This document shows, one piece after another, positions 8,999 to 19,679 of a DNA stretch of 64,000 nt. Origin of the DNA: Gracilaria domingensis (lineage: Eukaryota; Rhodophyta; Florideophyceae; Gracilariales; Gracilariaceae). The position numbers were made by a program, and so were the translations under genes. The notes beneath the pieces were generated by a model. It had not been told where the DNA came from and ran no database searches. It saw only the letters and a program-made list of their open reading frames with translations. Numbering within the stretch: the stretch's first letter is position 1; every line of letters starts with the position of its first letter. The stretch is from NCBI GenBank assembly GCA_022539475.1, contig VCMS01000107.1, positions 222,256 to 286,255 on the forward strand, written 5' to 3'.

Positions 8999-10165
8999 TC
9001 ACGGCTGCAGCCCGACGGCGCGCGCCCACCACACCCACACGGCGCCGCCCAGCACGTTGTTGGCGGTGCGCAGCGCGGCGCTGCCGGCCTTGGCCGCGCC
9101 GGCGGGGCACAGCGCGAACAGCGCGCGCTCCGCGCCGGCCACCGCCTGGTAGCGCGGGTTGCTGCTGACCACCATGAAGCCCGCCCACGCCAGCGAGTTG
9201 GCCACCACGTCCGGCAGCTCGCGCGCCGCCGCGCCGCCGCCGCCGCCGCGCAGCCGCGCCGCCGCCGCGCGCACCGCCAGCAGCGCCTGCGACGCGCTGG
9301 TGCCCACCACGCTGCCCGCGAAGCCGCACGCCCCGAACAGCGCGCCCTTGTACACAAAGCCCGCCGCGCGCTGCGCCATCGAGTAGCGCCCCGCCGAGAA
9401 CACGTTGGACGGCAGCGCCGCCAGCGCGCCGCCCGACGCGCCCGCCACCGGCGCCAGCAGGTACACCAGCATGAAGTTGAGCGTGCCGCCCACCGCAATG
9501 TCGCACAGCGCAAAGTCCAGCTCCTGCAGGATGCGCTCGCCGCGCGCCGCAATCATCCCCGACGCCGCCAGCCCCAGCCCCACCGTCAGCTCCATCGCGA
9601 TCTTGAACCCAAACGCCGCGTCCGCCGCCACGCGCCGCCGCCACCCCGGCCACGCGCGCGCCAGCAGCCGCGGCAGCCCGCCCTGCACCGCGCGCAGGAA
9701 CGTGCGCAGCTCGTCGTGCGACAGCTGCTGCAGCTCGCCGGGCAGCTGCTCGCGGCTCGTGCCGTATCCCTTGAGCAGCTCGCTCATCTCCTCGTCGTCC
9801 TCCTCCTCGCCGCCGCCGCCGTCGCCGCCGCCGCCGCCGCCCTTGCCGCCCTTGCCGCCCTTGCCCGCGTCGCCGCCCATTCCGCCGCTGCCGTACTGCG
9901 CATCGAACGACTCGTCCGCCAGCGCGTCCGACTCGTACGGGATCGCCGAGAACACGTCCGTGCTGTCCGACGGCACGATGCGCGACACCGTCATCTTGTC
10001 GTCGATCAGTCGCGTAGGCTCAACCTGCCACGCGCAGCGCGCACGTACAACGCAACCCGCGCCGCCGCCTCGCGTACACACGCTGCTGCGTCTGTGCGAT
10101 GACGCCGTGCACGCCGAGAGCGCCGAGACGCCCGACACGAATGCACACCCCTGACGTTGCCTCAT
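8999..10165 (-). CDS. RETICULATA-related (DUF3411) plastid-envelope protein
   Basis: The 388-residue product begins at ATG 10165. Residues 1-50 form a transit-like leader without acidic residues and with the motif CAFVSG, as in red-algal plastid leaders. A Gly/Lys/Asp/Glu linker spans 92-127. Residues 160-385 match the RETICULATA-related family in order: FKIAMELTVGLG, a conserved RGERILQELDF-like segment, LPSNVFSAG, QRAAGFVYKGALFGACGF, VVSSNPRYQAVAG and the terminal ANNVLGG...WWARAVGLQ. Hydrophobic stretches lie near 187-205, 224-242, 268-290 and 318-335. Plant members sit in the plastid inner envelope and affect leaf development and metabolite supply; the transported substrate is unsettled. 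A run of about 18 T on the sense strand follows the stop after three bases. Confidence 0.88.
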   Translation of the reverse strand: MRQRQGCAFVSGVSALSACTASSHRRSSVCTRGGGAGCVVRARCAWQVEPTRLIDDKMTVSRIVPSDSTDVFSAIPYESDALADESFDAQYGSGGMGGDAGKGGKGGKGGGGGGDGGGGEEEDDEEMSELLKGYGTSREQLPGELQQLSHDELRTFLRAVQGGLPRLLARAWPGWRRRVAADAAFGFKIAMELTVGLGLAASGMIAARGERILQELDFALCDIAVGGTLNFMLVYLLAPVAGASGGALAALPSNVFSAGRYSMAQRAAGFVYKGALFGACGFAGSVVGTSASQALLAVRAAAARLRGGGGGAAARELPDVVANSLAWAGFMVVSSNPRYQAVAGAERALFALCPAGAAKAGSAALRTANNVLGGAVWVWWARAVGLQP

Positions 10166-10608
10166 GGAGCGCTTGCTCTTGTAGGCGGGCCGTGCCGCGA
10201 TCGCCCCTTCCCCCCGCGGTTGATCGCGGAGCACTTCTGTCACGTGGCCGGTGCGGCACGAAAGCGGCGCTTCTCGATGGGCCCCTTCACTGTGACTCAA
10301 CAACCTTCTGCTGGAAACGCAGCTGAAACGCTCTCACGTCATGCCGTTGCGAGCGCGCACAAACTTGAGCACGCGGGCACAGCTGTGCCGTCGTCGTCTC
10401 TCATTTTTTTTTTGACTACAATAACCCAAAGCAAAGTTCCAAACAGCCCAATTGTGTAAAATTTGGTTTAGCCGCCAGTACGCACCCCCATCAGTGCTGG
10501 GATGGCCAAAACGTGTCGTCGACGTGTTGCAAGAACACTTCCGTATGCGGAGATCATGCACATTCTTCTGCTTCTTTTGCAGCAGTTCTTGTGCCCACGT
10601 TCCTTCGA
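10166..10608. other. Edge of the gene island, no supported gene
   Basis: This stretch holds the 5' flank of the RETICULATA-related gene and the drop from about 70% GC to much lower GC. No ORF with features is seen. A T-run occurs at 10404-10413. The low-GC transposon tract begins here. Confidence 0.4.
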
Positions 10609-10803
10609 AAATGAGCCACACCTCCTCTGACGACGAGTTTATCACATTCAGTGACACCAAAGAAAAAATAGCCGCACGCAGTATAGCGGCTTTTACAGCC
10701 CTACTGCCCATCTCAAATACTTCTCACACACCATACTCTGGGCGTCAACCATTGACTGTAACCTTCCGTCGAGGTTATTGCGATTAATTTTTTTAAATTA
10801 TCT

Positions 10804-11952
10804 GTGTACACACCCTGTCTATCTAGCATCTCGCTTCCGTCAAATATTCGCATACATCTTGCGCTTAATGGGATATTTTACAAAGAACTTCTATACTGTG
10901 AACCGCGATTGCAACAACGATTTAATTGTGGTAATGTTTTAGACAATTTATTACACCAAAATATTCTCTTTACACTATGCATGTTAGCAACAGGGCTTTT
11001 GTTTGGTGAAATGAACGCCATGGCAAACATGTTTTCAGAAAGGCAGCGGTACTATTTTCAAATTGTACTTCAGAATATCTTTAATAGGTTTTAGCCTATG
11101 TACCTCAAACGAAAACAAACATTGCAGGAACTTTGTGCTATTGAAAACAAGTACAATAATTATGAATTTTCTGGCTGCATTGCTTGCATTGACTGTAAAC
11201 GTCTGCATTGAAAAACATGTTCAAAGTCTTTGAAAAGACAGCATCATAACTTCAAAGATAAAAAGCTTGAATTGATAAGTTCTGAGGCTCTCTGTTGCCA
11301 CAGCTTGTATTTCTCGCATTGGCTTGCCGGCAAGTGTAGTACAAACAACAATTTTACTGTTGTGGGCAACATTCTAGACATTCTATCGAAAAAGAGAAGG
11401 ATAACTCTACTGGAAGGCTATAAGGTCAATCTATCTGTTCAACATGACCTGCTCTATTACTTGGTAGATGGATTTTACCTTCCATGGGCAATATTAGTAG
11501 GTCCCAACTATACGCCAGTAAATGAACGAGAAACAACGATGACCAAAGCGCAAGAAAGAATACAAAAAGGTATCCAACGCATTTTCGGTTTCCTACAAGA
11601 CCCCTTAAAACTACTACGACAAAAGATGTTCGATTGGTGTGACGAGAAAATTGTTCTCATGAGCCAGGTTTGCGTAATCCTGCATAACATGTTATTGGAC
11701 ATGGACGTGCGCGGGGAACTAGGAAGCAAAAAAGAGGAAAACGGCCAGCCTGTGAGCATAGTTGAGACGTTTTCTCAAAAGGCATCATTGGAAATCACCG
11801 ACGAAGAGCAAAACGCTGGAAACGATAACAACTCGAGTTTCGGAGGGTTGACCTCTTTATTAGAGCAGTTTCATCTTGTGGGCAACGCACAGGAACACCA
11901 ACAACTTTACCAAGCGCTGACAAACCACTTGTGGGCACTGCGGGGATTCTAA
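10804..11952 (+). pseudogene. PIF/Harbinger transposase (plant-transposon type), two nonsense codons
   Basis: The frame starting at 10804 reads through to 11952 with stops at 11092-11094 (TAG) and 11209-11211 (TGA). Residue patterns follow the DDE family: LCMLATGLLFGE before the first stop, GCIACIDC around the first catalytic Asp, then TNNNFTVVGNILDIL, LLYYLVDGFYLPWAILV with the second Asp, QERIQKGIQRIFGFLQ with the expected acidic position, and VCVILHNMLLDMD near the end. The TGA sits where the family has Trp-Lys, so a TGG to TGA change is likely. A possible N-terminus starts at ATG 10609 in another frame. The protein would cut and paste DNA; this copy is dead. Confidence 0.8.
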
Positions 11953-12078
11953 TCCTGATCCACGCCCGGCGGTTACCTTACTATAAAGCGCCTACGGCGC
12001 CTGCGTAGCCGTAGACGCCCGAGCGGCTGCGGAATCTCAACTTTCAGCGGTTTAGAGGCAACGTCTGAAAGTCTTTCG

Positions 12079-12881
12079 TCACCATTCGTGACTACTGAAA
12101 GGACTTTCATCGTTTACACTCTCCTCGAAACCGCCCAACTGCGCTGCTTTCTGGATCAAATCTTTCAATCTCCTGTTCGTCTCTGTTGGCGATATACACG
12201 TGCGGTGCAAACTTTTGAGCTGTGGTGCTATAGATGCTGCCATTTTCTTGTTTTCCGCTGAGTCTCGGATGCTTGCAGACATGGCATCCATACTTTTAGC
12301 TACTTTGGAGAGGTTGCGTTCCGTTTGCTCTTCCGCCTTGCGACGTTTTGCCCCTGTTGGGCGTGCACTACATGGATTAGTCATCGGAATTTGTGTTGGA
12401 TGCTCGTCCGACAATTTTATGTTTTCCGTTTCTCGATTTCGTTTCGGACTTGGTTTGTACCCAACGACGTTCTGTGAGCTTCCTCCTACTTGTCCAGAAA
12501 ACTTTGGGCAGTTGAGAGTAGTCAAATGGCAGCAGGTGTTCGTAGCTCACCTTTGTACTTAAACTTGTTGTTGTACTGGTACAATGTCGTTTTGTTCTTC
12601 ACTTTATCTTCCTCCGTTTCGCCAGAGTGGATATTTGCGCGGTATAGTTTTTCAGCCGTCAAATACTTCTGTGCCGTACGAGCCACGGTAGTCCACCGTG
12701 AGTTTAGACTACTGTGAATGCGCGGACGAAAGCATTCCGGCTGTTTTGCGTAAACGTTTGCCACAGCTCTCCAAAAAGTGTCTGCGTTTTGCTCCATAGT
12801 GGATTGGGATGCAGATATCCATGATCGCGCCAGTGCGAGATCCTCATTTGGAGTAAAGCTAGGGCCTCTGGTGGTGTCCAT
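12079..12881 (-). pseudogene. Harbinger second ORF, Myb/SANT-like DNA-binding protein, frameshifted
   Basis: From ATG 12881 the frame gives a SANT-like module (FTPNEDLALARSWISAS, then FWRAVANVYAK and SLNSRWTTVAR) and ends near 12522. The neighbouring frame continues with LNCPKFSGQ, RPTGAKRRKAEEQ and a charged helical C-terminus to 12079. Together they match the layout of the Harbinger DNA-binding partner: SANT domain, then a Pro-Lys-Trp-like motif, then a coiled coil after RP-G-K. One frameshift near 12520 separates the halves. In active elements this partner brings the transposase to the ends. Confidence 0.75.
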
Positions 12882-13177
12882 GTTGGATCTTGATGTTGTA
12901 GGAACGAAATGTCACGAGAGAACATTGCGCAGGGAATGCGTTTGTCAAGATATGCGACACACCAGTGTTTCTGTTTGGAGTTGGCGCCAATTGTTGAATC
13001 AAAAAGCAGCACAACGTGGCGAGACCTCAGTGGTTTTGAAATTTAGGCAGAGACCCAAATTTCTGTCTCAACTCGTTCGAGTTTGGGAAGAAGTTTGGGT
13101 CCCTACCCAAATGTTTTGAGTTTTGGACACTTGATAGGGTTGCGCTTCTGACGTCAATCCTAAATAAATAGGATTTT

Positions 13178-13204
13178 GGGTCTTTGATAGAGATGCTCTT
13201 ACAG
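13178..13204 (-). repeat. Putative Harbinger right terminal repeat
   Basis: Read on the minus strand this begins CTGTAAGAGCATCTCTATCA. The same terminal block followed by about 220 bases and GTTTGGAGTTGGC is found inverted at 18667-18910, which supports it as an element end. Confidence 0.55.
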
Positions 13205-13424
13205 TCCTCGAAATTGCTATAGATCCAAAACTTTCTTTACGTCCTATTGAGAACCACATGACATTAGAAAGGTAAATAAAAATTATGGATTATTACCCCG
13301 CATAGAACTCTACAAAAACAGCAATAGAAACCACAAAATGATGAATAAACCTTGAGTAAACTTAAAAACAATATGTCGAAACTTCTAAAGATCCACAAAA
13401 TTTTATACAACACATGAAAGTCTT

Positions 13425-13443
13425 TTAACCCTTTTAGAACTGA
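13425..13443 (+). repeat. piggyBac left TTAA plus terminal inverted repeat
   Basis: TTAA then CCCTTTTAGAACTGA. It pairs with the right end at 16771-16789. Confidence 0.85.
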
Positions 13444-13980
13444 ACGCAAAGTCCAGCGAGATAGCGCTTAAGCGGTCACTCTTACTGGGCCATGAGAAAG
13501 ATTTTTGGATGTCATAACGCCACTTGTTCGGTTTGCTAAAGTCTATCTCAATAGCATTAAACACAACCCATTCAATTGGTTTCAAATCAGGCCGTTCTAC
13601 ATACAACCAATTAATGAAGCTATCATGGCACATACCTTCCTCCAATTGAAATCTTTTTCCCAACATCGTGGGTACTATCCACATTCGAATTTCACCCGGT
13701 GCTTCCCTGAGGATCACAATCTCAATCTGCGCTCGTCATTTTGGGAATGAGGGCGGCTTTCAAGAGCAAACAGAACACTCAGACTGGTTGCCATACAGAT
13801 CATAAAACCGCCAAACAGATTGACCACGCAGTCTGTAACTATGTTGGTACGCCTGTCCGTATTCTCCACACCAGTTTCCCAATGACCCATCCCTTTACCG
13901 ACGACGCTCTGTTTCTTTCTATATCACTATGGCACAGTATTACTCTCGTTCACTGAACCGAAGCTTATAAAGAACACAGC

Positions 13981-15869
13981 GTGAAGGAGGAAGTAGTACT
14001 ACCAAACATTTTGAGCACTCAAAGCGAACCGACACCAACTTCTGACGATTACGAATTTAACTTTGACAATGTTGGGCAGTTATTCTGGGATACATTTGAC
14101 AGCGAATAATTTGTGGTTACAGCTCTTAAAGCAGCCAAAGAGCGAGAGGTATATGAACAAGTTCCGTATTGCGCAGAATGGTACAAACGCAGCAGCTTGT
14201 ACTTAGACAAAGACACGCTATTAGAAAATCGTAGGCACACAAGAAAGAGCTTGAGTTGTTTCTATTATTTCTGAACAGTTCTTTCTTCAATTTTTTTCGT
14301 TTCTGGACGACCGCTGAGCAAACAAAGCGTGGAAAGAGAACTATATCGCTTCGAACGGACGAGCTGATGGCGTATTTTGGCTTCGACCCTGCCACCTCGG
14401 TGCATCATTTGAATAAACTCAAGGACTAGTGATGCTCTTCCAAGCTGCTCGGAATTTCCTTCTTCAAGAGGATAGTGGGAAAAGACTCGTTCCTGTCCCT
14501 TTGGGAAGCCTTACGAATGTATCCCGCCTACGAGCATGATGTCGCTCGCTCAAATCCATTATGGCATAGTAGGCAATTGCTGGAGTACTACGCCAGAAAT
14601 GCCGCTACACTTGCTGTTCCAATCGAAGTGAGCACACTCGATGAAAACACTGTAAGGTGTAAAGGGCGAACGCGCGCTTGCTCATACATGAAATCTAAAC
14701 CTGTGAAGTTTGGCATTCGTTTTTACGCGGTCGTTGAGTGGTCGCACGCATATTTGCACAGTCGTCAAGACAATGGATCCGGAAATCATTCCGGACAAAG
14801 CCCGGTCCAGAGATATACAAACGTGTTTTGGACTCTCCGTGGTGCAGTGGAGCGAAAGATAGATGGGAGCCTCGTAGCCAAATCTTCGCCATCTGCTCTC
14901 TGGTTCACACAGGTCACACATCAGACTCACTTGCTTTCTACGCCAATGACTGGGAGGTTGATAGTAATGGATAATTTCTACACTCGCCATGTCCTCGCGC
15001 GTCAACTTCAGAGTCTCTCTGACGGCGAGTGTAGAGTTCTCGGCACCGTCCGTTTCAACAACGTTGATGGGGTGAATTGTCCCGCACTCAAAGACGCCAT
15101 TGCAAATATCAAGAACGCTGGTAGAGGTAGCTGGTGCTTCGTTCACGTTTTTGAAAGAAGTGATGTACAAGACGCTCCTTCCCGTGTTGCGAAGAATGCT
15201 GGATTCATCGTCTTTAAGAACCGTACGGTAGTAACGTTTTACAGGAATGACTTAGCGGCTACACTTTCCGAACGCATTCAGAGTCCGGATCATCATGCCA
15301 TAAAATGTGGGCACGGCTTGGTTTCATTAGGAAGGTGGACTGGTAACGAGGCAATGAGTCGTACGACTTTTCAAGTTCCATATGTGATAGTCGCATACAA
15401 TCTTTTCATGAATGGAGTTGACCGCTTTGATCAACTGGGATTCACATCAGCCACATTGCGGAAGGAGAGGAGAGTTCCAATGAGCCTCCTTACTTTCATC
15501 CTCGATGCGAGCATTATAAATGCTCACGGCCTGCTAAACGCAATATCAAACGAAGGTGAATCAATCATTGATGTCGTTCTAATGAAACATCGTATAATAC
15601 AGCAGCTTGTAGCTGAACATGTCGATTACAAACAGCAGCGAGTGGTAACCAGACCTCTTTCTCAGAGTACCCAAAATCAAACGACTCCCAACATGACCAG
15701 CAGGATACAAAACGCAGCTCAAGTTTTGCTCGAGACGGAGGGTCAGAAGAGCGTTCTGTGCCTTCTTTGTATGCTTCTCGAACCCGACAAAGGTATAAAG
15801 TCCGCCATGTACTCGTGCAGTGAGTGTCGAAAGGGGTTCTACGTAAACTGCTTTCGCATTTCACCATAA
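13981..15869 (+). pseudogene. piggyBac transposase (DDE_Tnp_1_7), broken N-terminus
   Basis: The catalytic part from about 14433 to the stop at 15869 is open. It contains the family motifs STLDE and KGRTR (first Asp region), VMDNFYTR (second Asp), GVDRFDQLG (later Asp) and a C-terminal Cys-rich zinc domain (CLLC, then CSECRKGFYVNCF). Upstream, in the same frame, HHLNKLKD is followed by TAG TGA, where the family has Tyr-Trp, so two nonsense changes are likely (14427-14432). Further upstream the match continues in another frame (FDNVGQLFWDTFDSE then a stop), which indicates a frameshift. The enzyme excises and inserts DNA at TTAA without scars. This copy is inactive. Confidence 0.85.
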
Positions 15870-16016
15870 CAAAGACAGATTAGGTCACATTCGCCGTGAT
15901 GTCTACGAATCCATAGTCTCAGCCGATCGACATCTATCGGGCAAAGGTCACCGTTGAAGGGGCAACAAAGTAAGCGCTACCTTAGCGACAGCAACGGTAC
16001 TCCACGAGAACTAAAG

Positions 16017-16364
16017 TTACTCTTTCTTGAATCCCATATGAGCCTCTGAATCATCCGGCCATATTGCCCTTATGGCTTCAAGAACACAATGCGGTCGTTT
16101 CACTCGGTTGTGTATGCCTGAGAACCCATAAGGCTCATAGACGTACGTTTTGTAGGCTGTCTTACGAGCCACGTTGTTGTTCTTGCCAGGTTCACCTAGT
16201 GCGGGATATGTGACTTCGGTTTTGCTAATGATAGTCGTCCCCAGCTGCAACCAATAGCAAGGGGTGCCACCGCATTTCACACATGCTACATCTTCGTTCG
16301 CAGTGGTTACAGTAGAAATTGTTGCGCGAGAATGAGTCGACTTCTCTTGGTCGTTGGACGTCAA
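16017..16364 (-). CDS. Accessory ORF inside the piggyBac element, Cys motif
   Basis: A 115-residue frame convergent with the transposase and wholly within the terminal repeats. It has CVKCGGTPCYWLQLG (three Cys and a Trp), then NNNVARKTAYKTYVYEPYG and a tail RPHCVLEAIRAIWPD and HMGFKKE. The spacing and pattern look like a conserved fold rather than noise, and the frame is intact although the transposase is broken. I do not recognise the family by name. It may be a zinc-binding partner or an unrelated cargo gene. Confidence 0.55.
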   Translation of the reverse strand: MTSNDQEKSTHSRATISTVTTANEDVACVKCGGTPCYWLQLGTTIISKTEVTYPALGEPGKNNNVARKTAYKTYVYEPYGFSGIHNRVKRPHCVLEAIRAIWPDDSEAHMGFKKE

Positions 16365-16770
16365 GACGTTGGGAGAGGATTTGCGAGATGGAACTACGTT
16401 ACGCTGTGCGGCAGTATGTTGGGATTGTGGGCCAGGAGGTACATATAGATTGGCCGCGGTTTCTCGTTCGGACGTGGTGAAGTGTAGTGCCGCGCGTGGT
16501 TAGGAAGGTCTGCAATCTCCATGTTGGTCCATCGTAGTGAGAAAGATAATGTTGAGTGATATGAAAGCCTCAGGGTGCAGGTGTGCGAGGGAGAACAACG
16601 ATTGAGTGCGATAGCGCTCCACTCGAAACATGTAAAATGCACAGTAGTACTCGATTGACAATAGCGCTCAAGAGTGTTGATTCCAGAGCTGCTATCTGAA
16701 CAACATGGCCCACCATTTACTACATTCTGATTGGCGTTCTTAATTCTATCTGACTGGTACTTAAGAACTT

Positions 16771-16789
16771 TCAGTCCCAAAAGGGTTAA
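16771..16789 (-). repeat. piggyBac right terminal inverted repeat plus TTAA
   Basis: Read on the minus strand: TTAA then CCCTTTTGGGACTGA. It mirrors the left end with two mismatches in 15. Confidence 0.85.
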
Positions 16790-17329
16790 ACATCACTCCG
16801 CGACCAAAAACGCGCCATTATTCAAATCTAGCATACATATAAAAAGGCAAAAGAGCAATCGCCAGGCCAACTTTCATTGTAAAGAAAGCAGAAAATGCCT
16901 CAACGCAAACTACTAAACAAACAGCCCCAAGCAAAACTGGTTAAGGGAAACCTAAAAGGGTTTTAAGTAGACTTGCAGACAAGACGACTGGTGTAGTAAG
17001 GTAATATGACCAACGTCATTGAAAAATAAGTAAGTTTTTGTTTCACTGACATTTCCATGAGCGTGATTTTTTGAAAAAATTAAATTCCTTGAAAGTGCCT
17101 TTATATTTTATTGGAAGGCATCAATTTCATTTACCTCCGCATGATGATTCAATGACAATGGGTTTTGCTAGGGAGCGAAAAGGGATAAATCTTTGCGGAT
17201 TACCATCATGGCCTTTTTCAGCAAAATACCGCAAAGAGCTTGAGCAAAGTCTTAGATGCATCCAAAAGTTCCTCAATCACCAGCACTCTCAACAGCAGTG
17301 TGTACTTTAAAACAAAAATTCTCAACTGT

Positions 17330-18120
17330 TCAAGACAATTGTGCGGGCAATTGTTCCAAAAACCACTAAACCCCGATGCAGCGCCGCCCAGATGAAGAAG
17401 CTATATGACTTACCAATCTTTATCTGTAGAGTTCAACGTAGCCATTCAAATTTTCCGTATTGGAGATACAAAAACATAACGTAGGGTCCATATTTGTCAA
17501 AAGTGTTTTCAAAATTTTTGATTGAAATGGGCACGTTTAAAAGTACAATTCAAAGCAATCAAATAGAAAAAGTATTATCTTCAGCGACGAGAAGAAATTC
17601 AATTTTGATGATAACGTCGGACTAGCTTGTTATGGGCCCGAATTTCGATCCTGTTCTGAAGTTTTCTCAAAACAGCAGCAAGATACTGCATCTTTGATCC
17701 TTTGGCGGGCTATTTCGTACTATGTCGTTAGCAATCTGGATCTCTTGGAAGGCAATCAACACTCCAAAAAGTATTTTGAAACTCTGCGTCGCACGCTTTT
17801 ATCATTTGCTGCGCAATCTTGTAGGGAGAGGTGGACGTTATTGCAAGATGGTTTTTCCAGGTACAGGTCAAACTACACAAAAAAGTGAATGTCGGATAGA
17901 GAAGCTGATTTTTGGACCGGCAAGAAAAGTCTCTGCAATTTATATCCTATTGAGAACGTATGGTAATGGCTTGCTCGGAACGTCCACGAGAGTGCTAAGC
18001 AGTTTGAAGATGTTCAGGAATTGGCACAGAAAGTAGGGCAGTACTGGGAGGAAATCAAGGATAGATATATACGTTCGTTTTATCATTCTATACACAATCG
18101 TCTACTAAAGGTTACTAAAG
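17330..18120 (+). pseudogene. Tc1/mariner-type transposase relic
   Basis: Decayed but clear. The helix-turn-helix part gives LPIFICRVQRSHSNFPYW near 17410-17460. The catalytic core begins FSDEKKFNFD at 17580 (first Asp) and continues in frame to a stop at 17888. After a frame change, PIENVW then a stop (TAA for a family Trp-Gly) and WLARNVHESAKQFEDVQEL follow, to the end of the match near 18120. The order matches Tc1-like enzymes (DEKKFN, then NPIENVWG). At least one frameshift and one nonsense change break it. Terminal repeats were not found. Confidence 0.78.
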
Positions 18121-18660
18121 GAGAAAGGGCCACTAAGAAGTACTGATGGGGTCTGTTGGCTGATTGAGATGTTCTGGATCGTATAACAGTTGGCGGCTTC
18201 ATGTCTTTTTCGTGCAGGTACATCCAAGACAAAGATGTAAAACGTTGCGTTTAAGTGGAGCTTTATTGATTCTACCTCGCCGTCGTGGGCTCCTTTTTTG
18301 ACCCGCCAGCTAAGACACAAACTGAACTGCATACTTGTGGCTTGCGGGCAAAAAAGAATTTTGGATCTATAACCATTTCGCACACTTTATCAGTGTAGCC
18401 AAATACTAAAACCAAGAAGTCAAAAAGTTGCAGATAGTTTTGACTTGTTCCAGAGCAACGCTATCAGTGCAAACGACATGCGTACAGTATTTACTGTACT
18501 GTTCACTGGGCACACGATGGATCACGTGGGGCGAGAAAGACAGAACGGCAACGTGGCGTCTTTTGATTTGCTCTGCAGTTTAGCTCAGAGCTAAACGTAG
18601 TGCCAAATCGCCTCCCGTTTAGCATTTGACTTAGCTCGAAAGCAAAAAATTTTGGGTTTT
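18121..18660. other. Low-GC filler between transposon relics
   Basis: No supported coding sequence. One perfect small palindrome with a one-base centre, TTTAGCTC-A-GAGCTAAA, lies near 18580-18596. The stretch may contain the lost 3' end of the Tc1 element. Confidence 0.4.
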
Positions 18661-18662
18661 AC

Positions 18663-18910
18663 CTCATCTGAGAGCATACCTATCAGACTGGCCAAGAGAG
18701 TAAATAGATATATTTTTGTCTTTAGCATGGCTTCGTCCACCCCTATCAGATCAGGTAAAGCCAAATATTTGGCAGTTAAGGTCTATGAACTGCCAAATCC
18801 GATGAGATATGGCATTAAGTTGAGCTTGAGTGCTAAACTCCAGAGCAAATCGAAAAGGGCTACGTTGTGGTACTACTGCTTTGGTGCCAACTCCAAACCA
18901 GAACAAGTAG
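18663..18910 (+). repeat. Second copy of the Harbinger end
   Basis: It starts TCTGAGAGCATACCTATCAG and ends with GCCAACTCCAAACCAGAAC. The inverse of this matches the 12960-13204 end of the Harbinger element at both borders (GTTTGGAGTTGGCGCC and the terminal GAGCAT block). The copy lacks the ORFs and is cut off where the gypsy element begins, so it is an end fragment or a short non-autonomous derivative. Confidence 0.55.
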
Positions 18911-19200
18911 ACGTCATCTCAGCACGAAGATGAAGCAGGTGTGACTCCCGTGAGTGGGGGTACCGTGAGTGCTCAGTGCGGCGAAGTGCTACATTCTTCC
19001 GGTATTATGGTTACATTCTCTCTCGAGTGCGAGGCCTGGTTCTCCAGTGCAGTCTTCCATCGTGGCCGGGCTCCTTCCTTTCCAGTACGGTCTTTTCCGT
19101 GGTGCTCCTAAAAGTGGGAGCTGGCGTCGATGTAGTACCTTGGCCTTACCCTTGTGGGATTCCCACGCCACGCGGCGAAAGCGGGGAAGAACGAGATTAT

Positions 19201-19217
19201 CTCTCCCCCTCCCCAAC
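19201..19217 (-). promoter_or_regulatory. Polypurine tract of gypsy A
   Basis: The minus strand reads GTTGGGGAGGGGGAGAG, the primer for plus-strand DNA synthesis, placed after integrase and before the presumed 3' LTR. Confidence 0.55.
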
Positions 19218-19679
19218 TTGAGCTGGGGGTGTGAAGAGTAGTATCCCGGGTGACGGGGGCATGCGCGTGTGCTCTAACGTGCGGAAAACAGCGGCCTGGT
19301 TCGTCGCTGGCTCTGTCGGAAGAACGAAAAGGCCGCGCTCTGGACGCGGTTGGATCGATAGAGGTTGCTGGCCTTCTTCTGCAGCCGCGGGTAATTCCTG
19401 TGCAGGGACGATATCCGAGAGAGTCGGAGATGAGCTGAACGACTCCGGCTTCGGTGCCGGTACGATGCGATCGAGCGAGAAGCGCTCGTGAGCTCCCTTG
19501 AAATCGAGGACAACCGTGGTTTCGGTCGACTATACTACCCAGTACGAGCCATCGGCGACTGGCGACAACTTGTGGCGCTTCTCCTGCTCGGGGTTGCAGT
19601 ACTCTTTGCCGAGGAAAACGTGGTCATTCTCCCGAGTCGGAGTGGCGTTCCGACGTACCCGGACGTCGAGGATCCACTT

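Larger units (their letters stand above)
10609..13204. mobile_element. PIF/Harbinger DNA transposon, decayed
   Basis: Two convergent ORFs, a DDE transposase (plus) and a Myb/SANT-like protein (minus), are the standard PIF/Harbinger pair. The right end at 13178-13204 reads inward as CTGTAAGAGCATCTCTATCA, a sequence style typical of this superfamily. It is echoed at 18667-18688. If the end is GAGCATCTC, the flanking TTA would fit the usual 3-bp target duplication. The left end is not confidently placed; a weak AGCATCTC match lies near 10827. A GC-rich inverted repeat (CTACGG/CCGTAG, 11992-12014) lies between the convergent ORFs. Confidence 0.75.
13429..16785 (+). mobile_element. piggyBac element with TTAA target sites
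   Basis: The 3357-bp element is flanked by TTAA at 13425-13428 and 16786-16789. The left end starts CCCTTTTAGAACTGAA. The right end, read inward, starts CCCTTTTGGGACTGAA, so 13 of the first 15 bases match. A second inverted pair, TGGGCCATG at about 13486 and CATGGCCCA at about 16704, lies 57-73 bases inside the ends, like the internal repeats of piggyBac. The content is a piggyBac-type transposase (plus) and a small Cys-containing ORF (minus). Confidence 0.88.

Noticed and set aside
10815-10845. Left terminal repeat of the Harbinger element
   Set aside because: Only AGCATCTC matches the right end and no TTA/TAA duplication fits, so the left end is left open.
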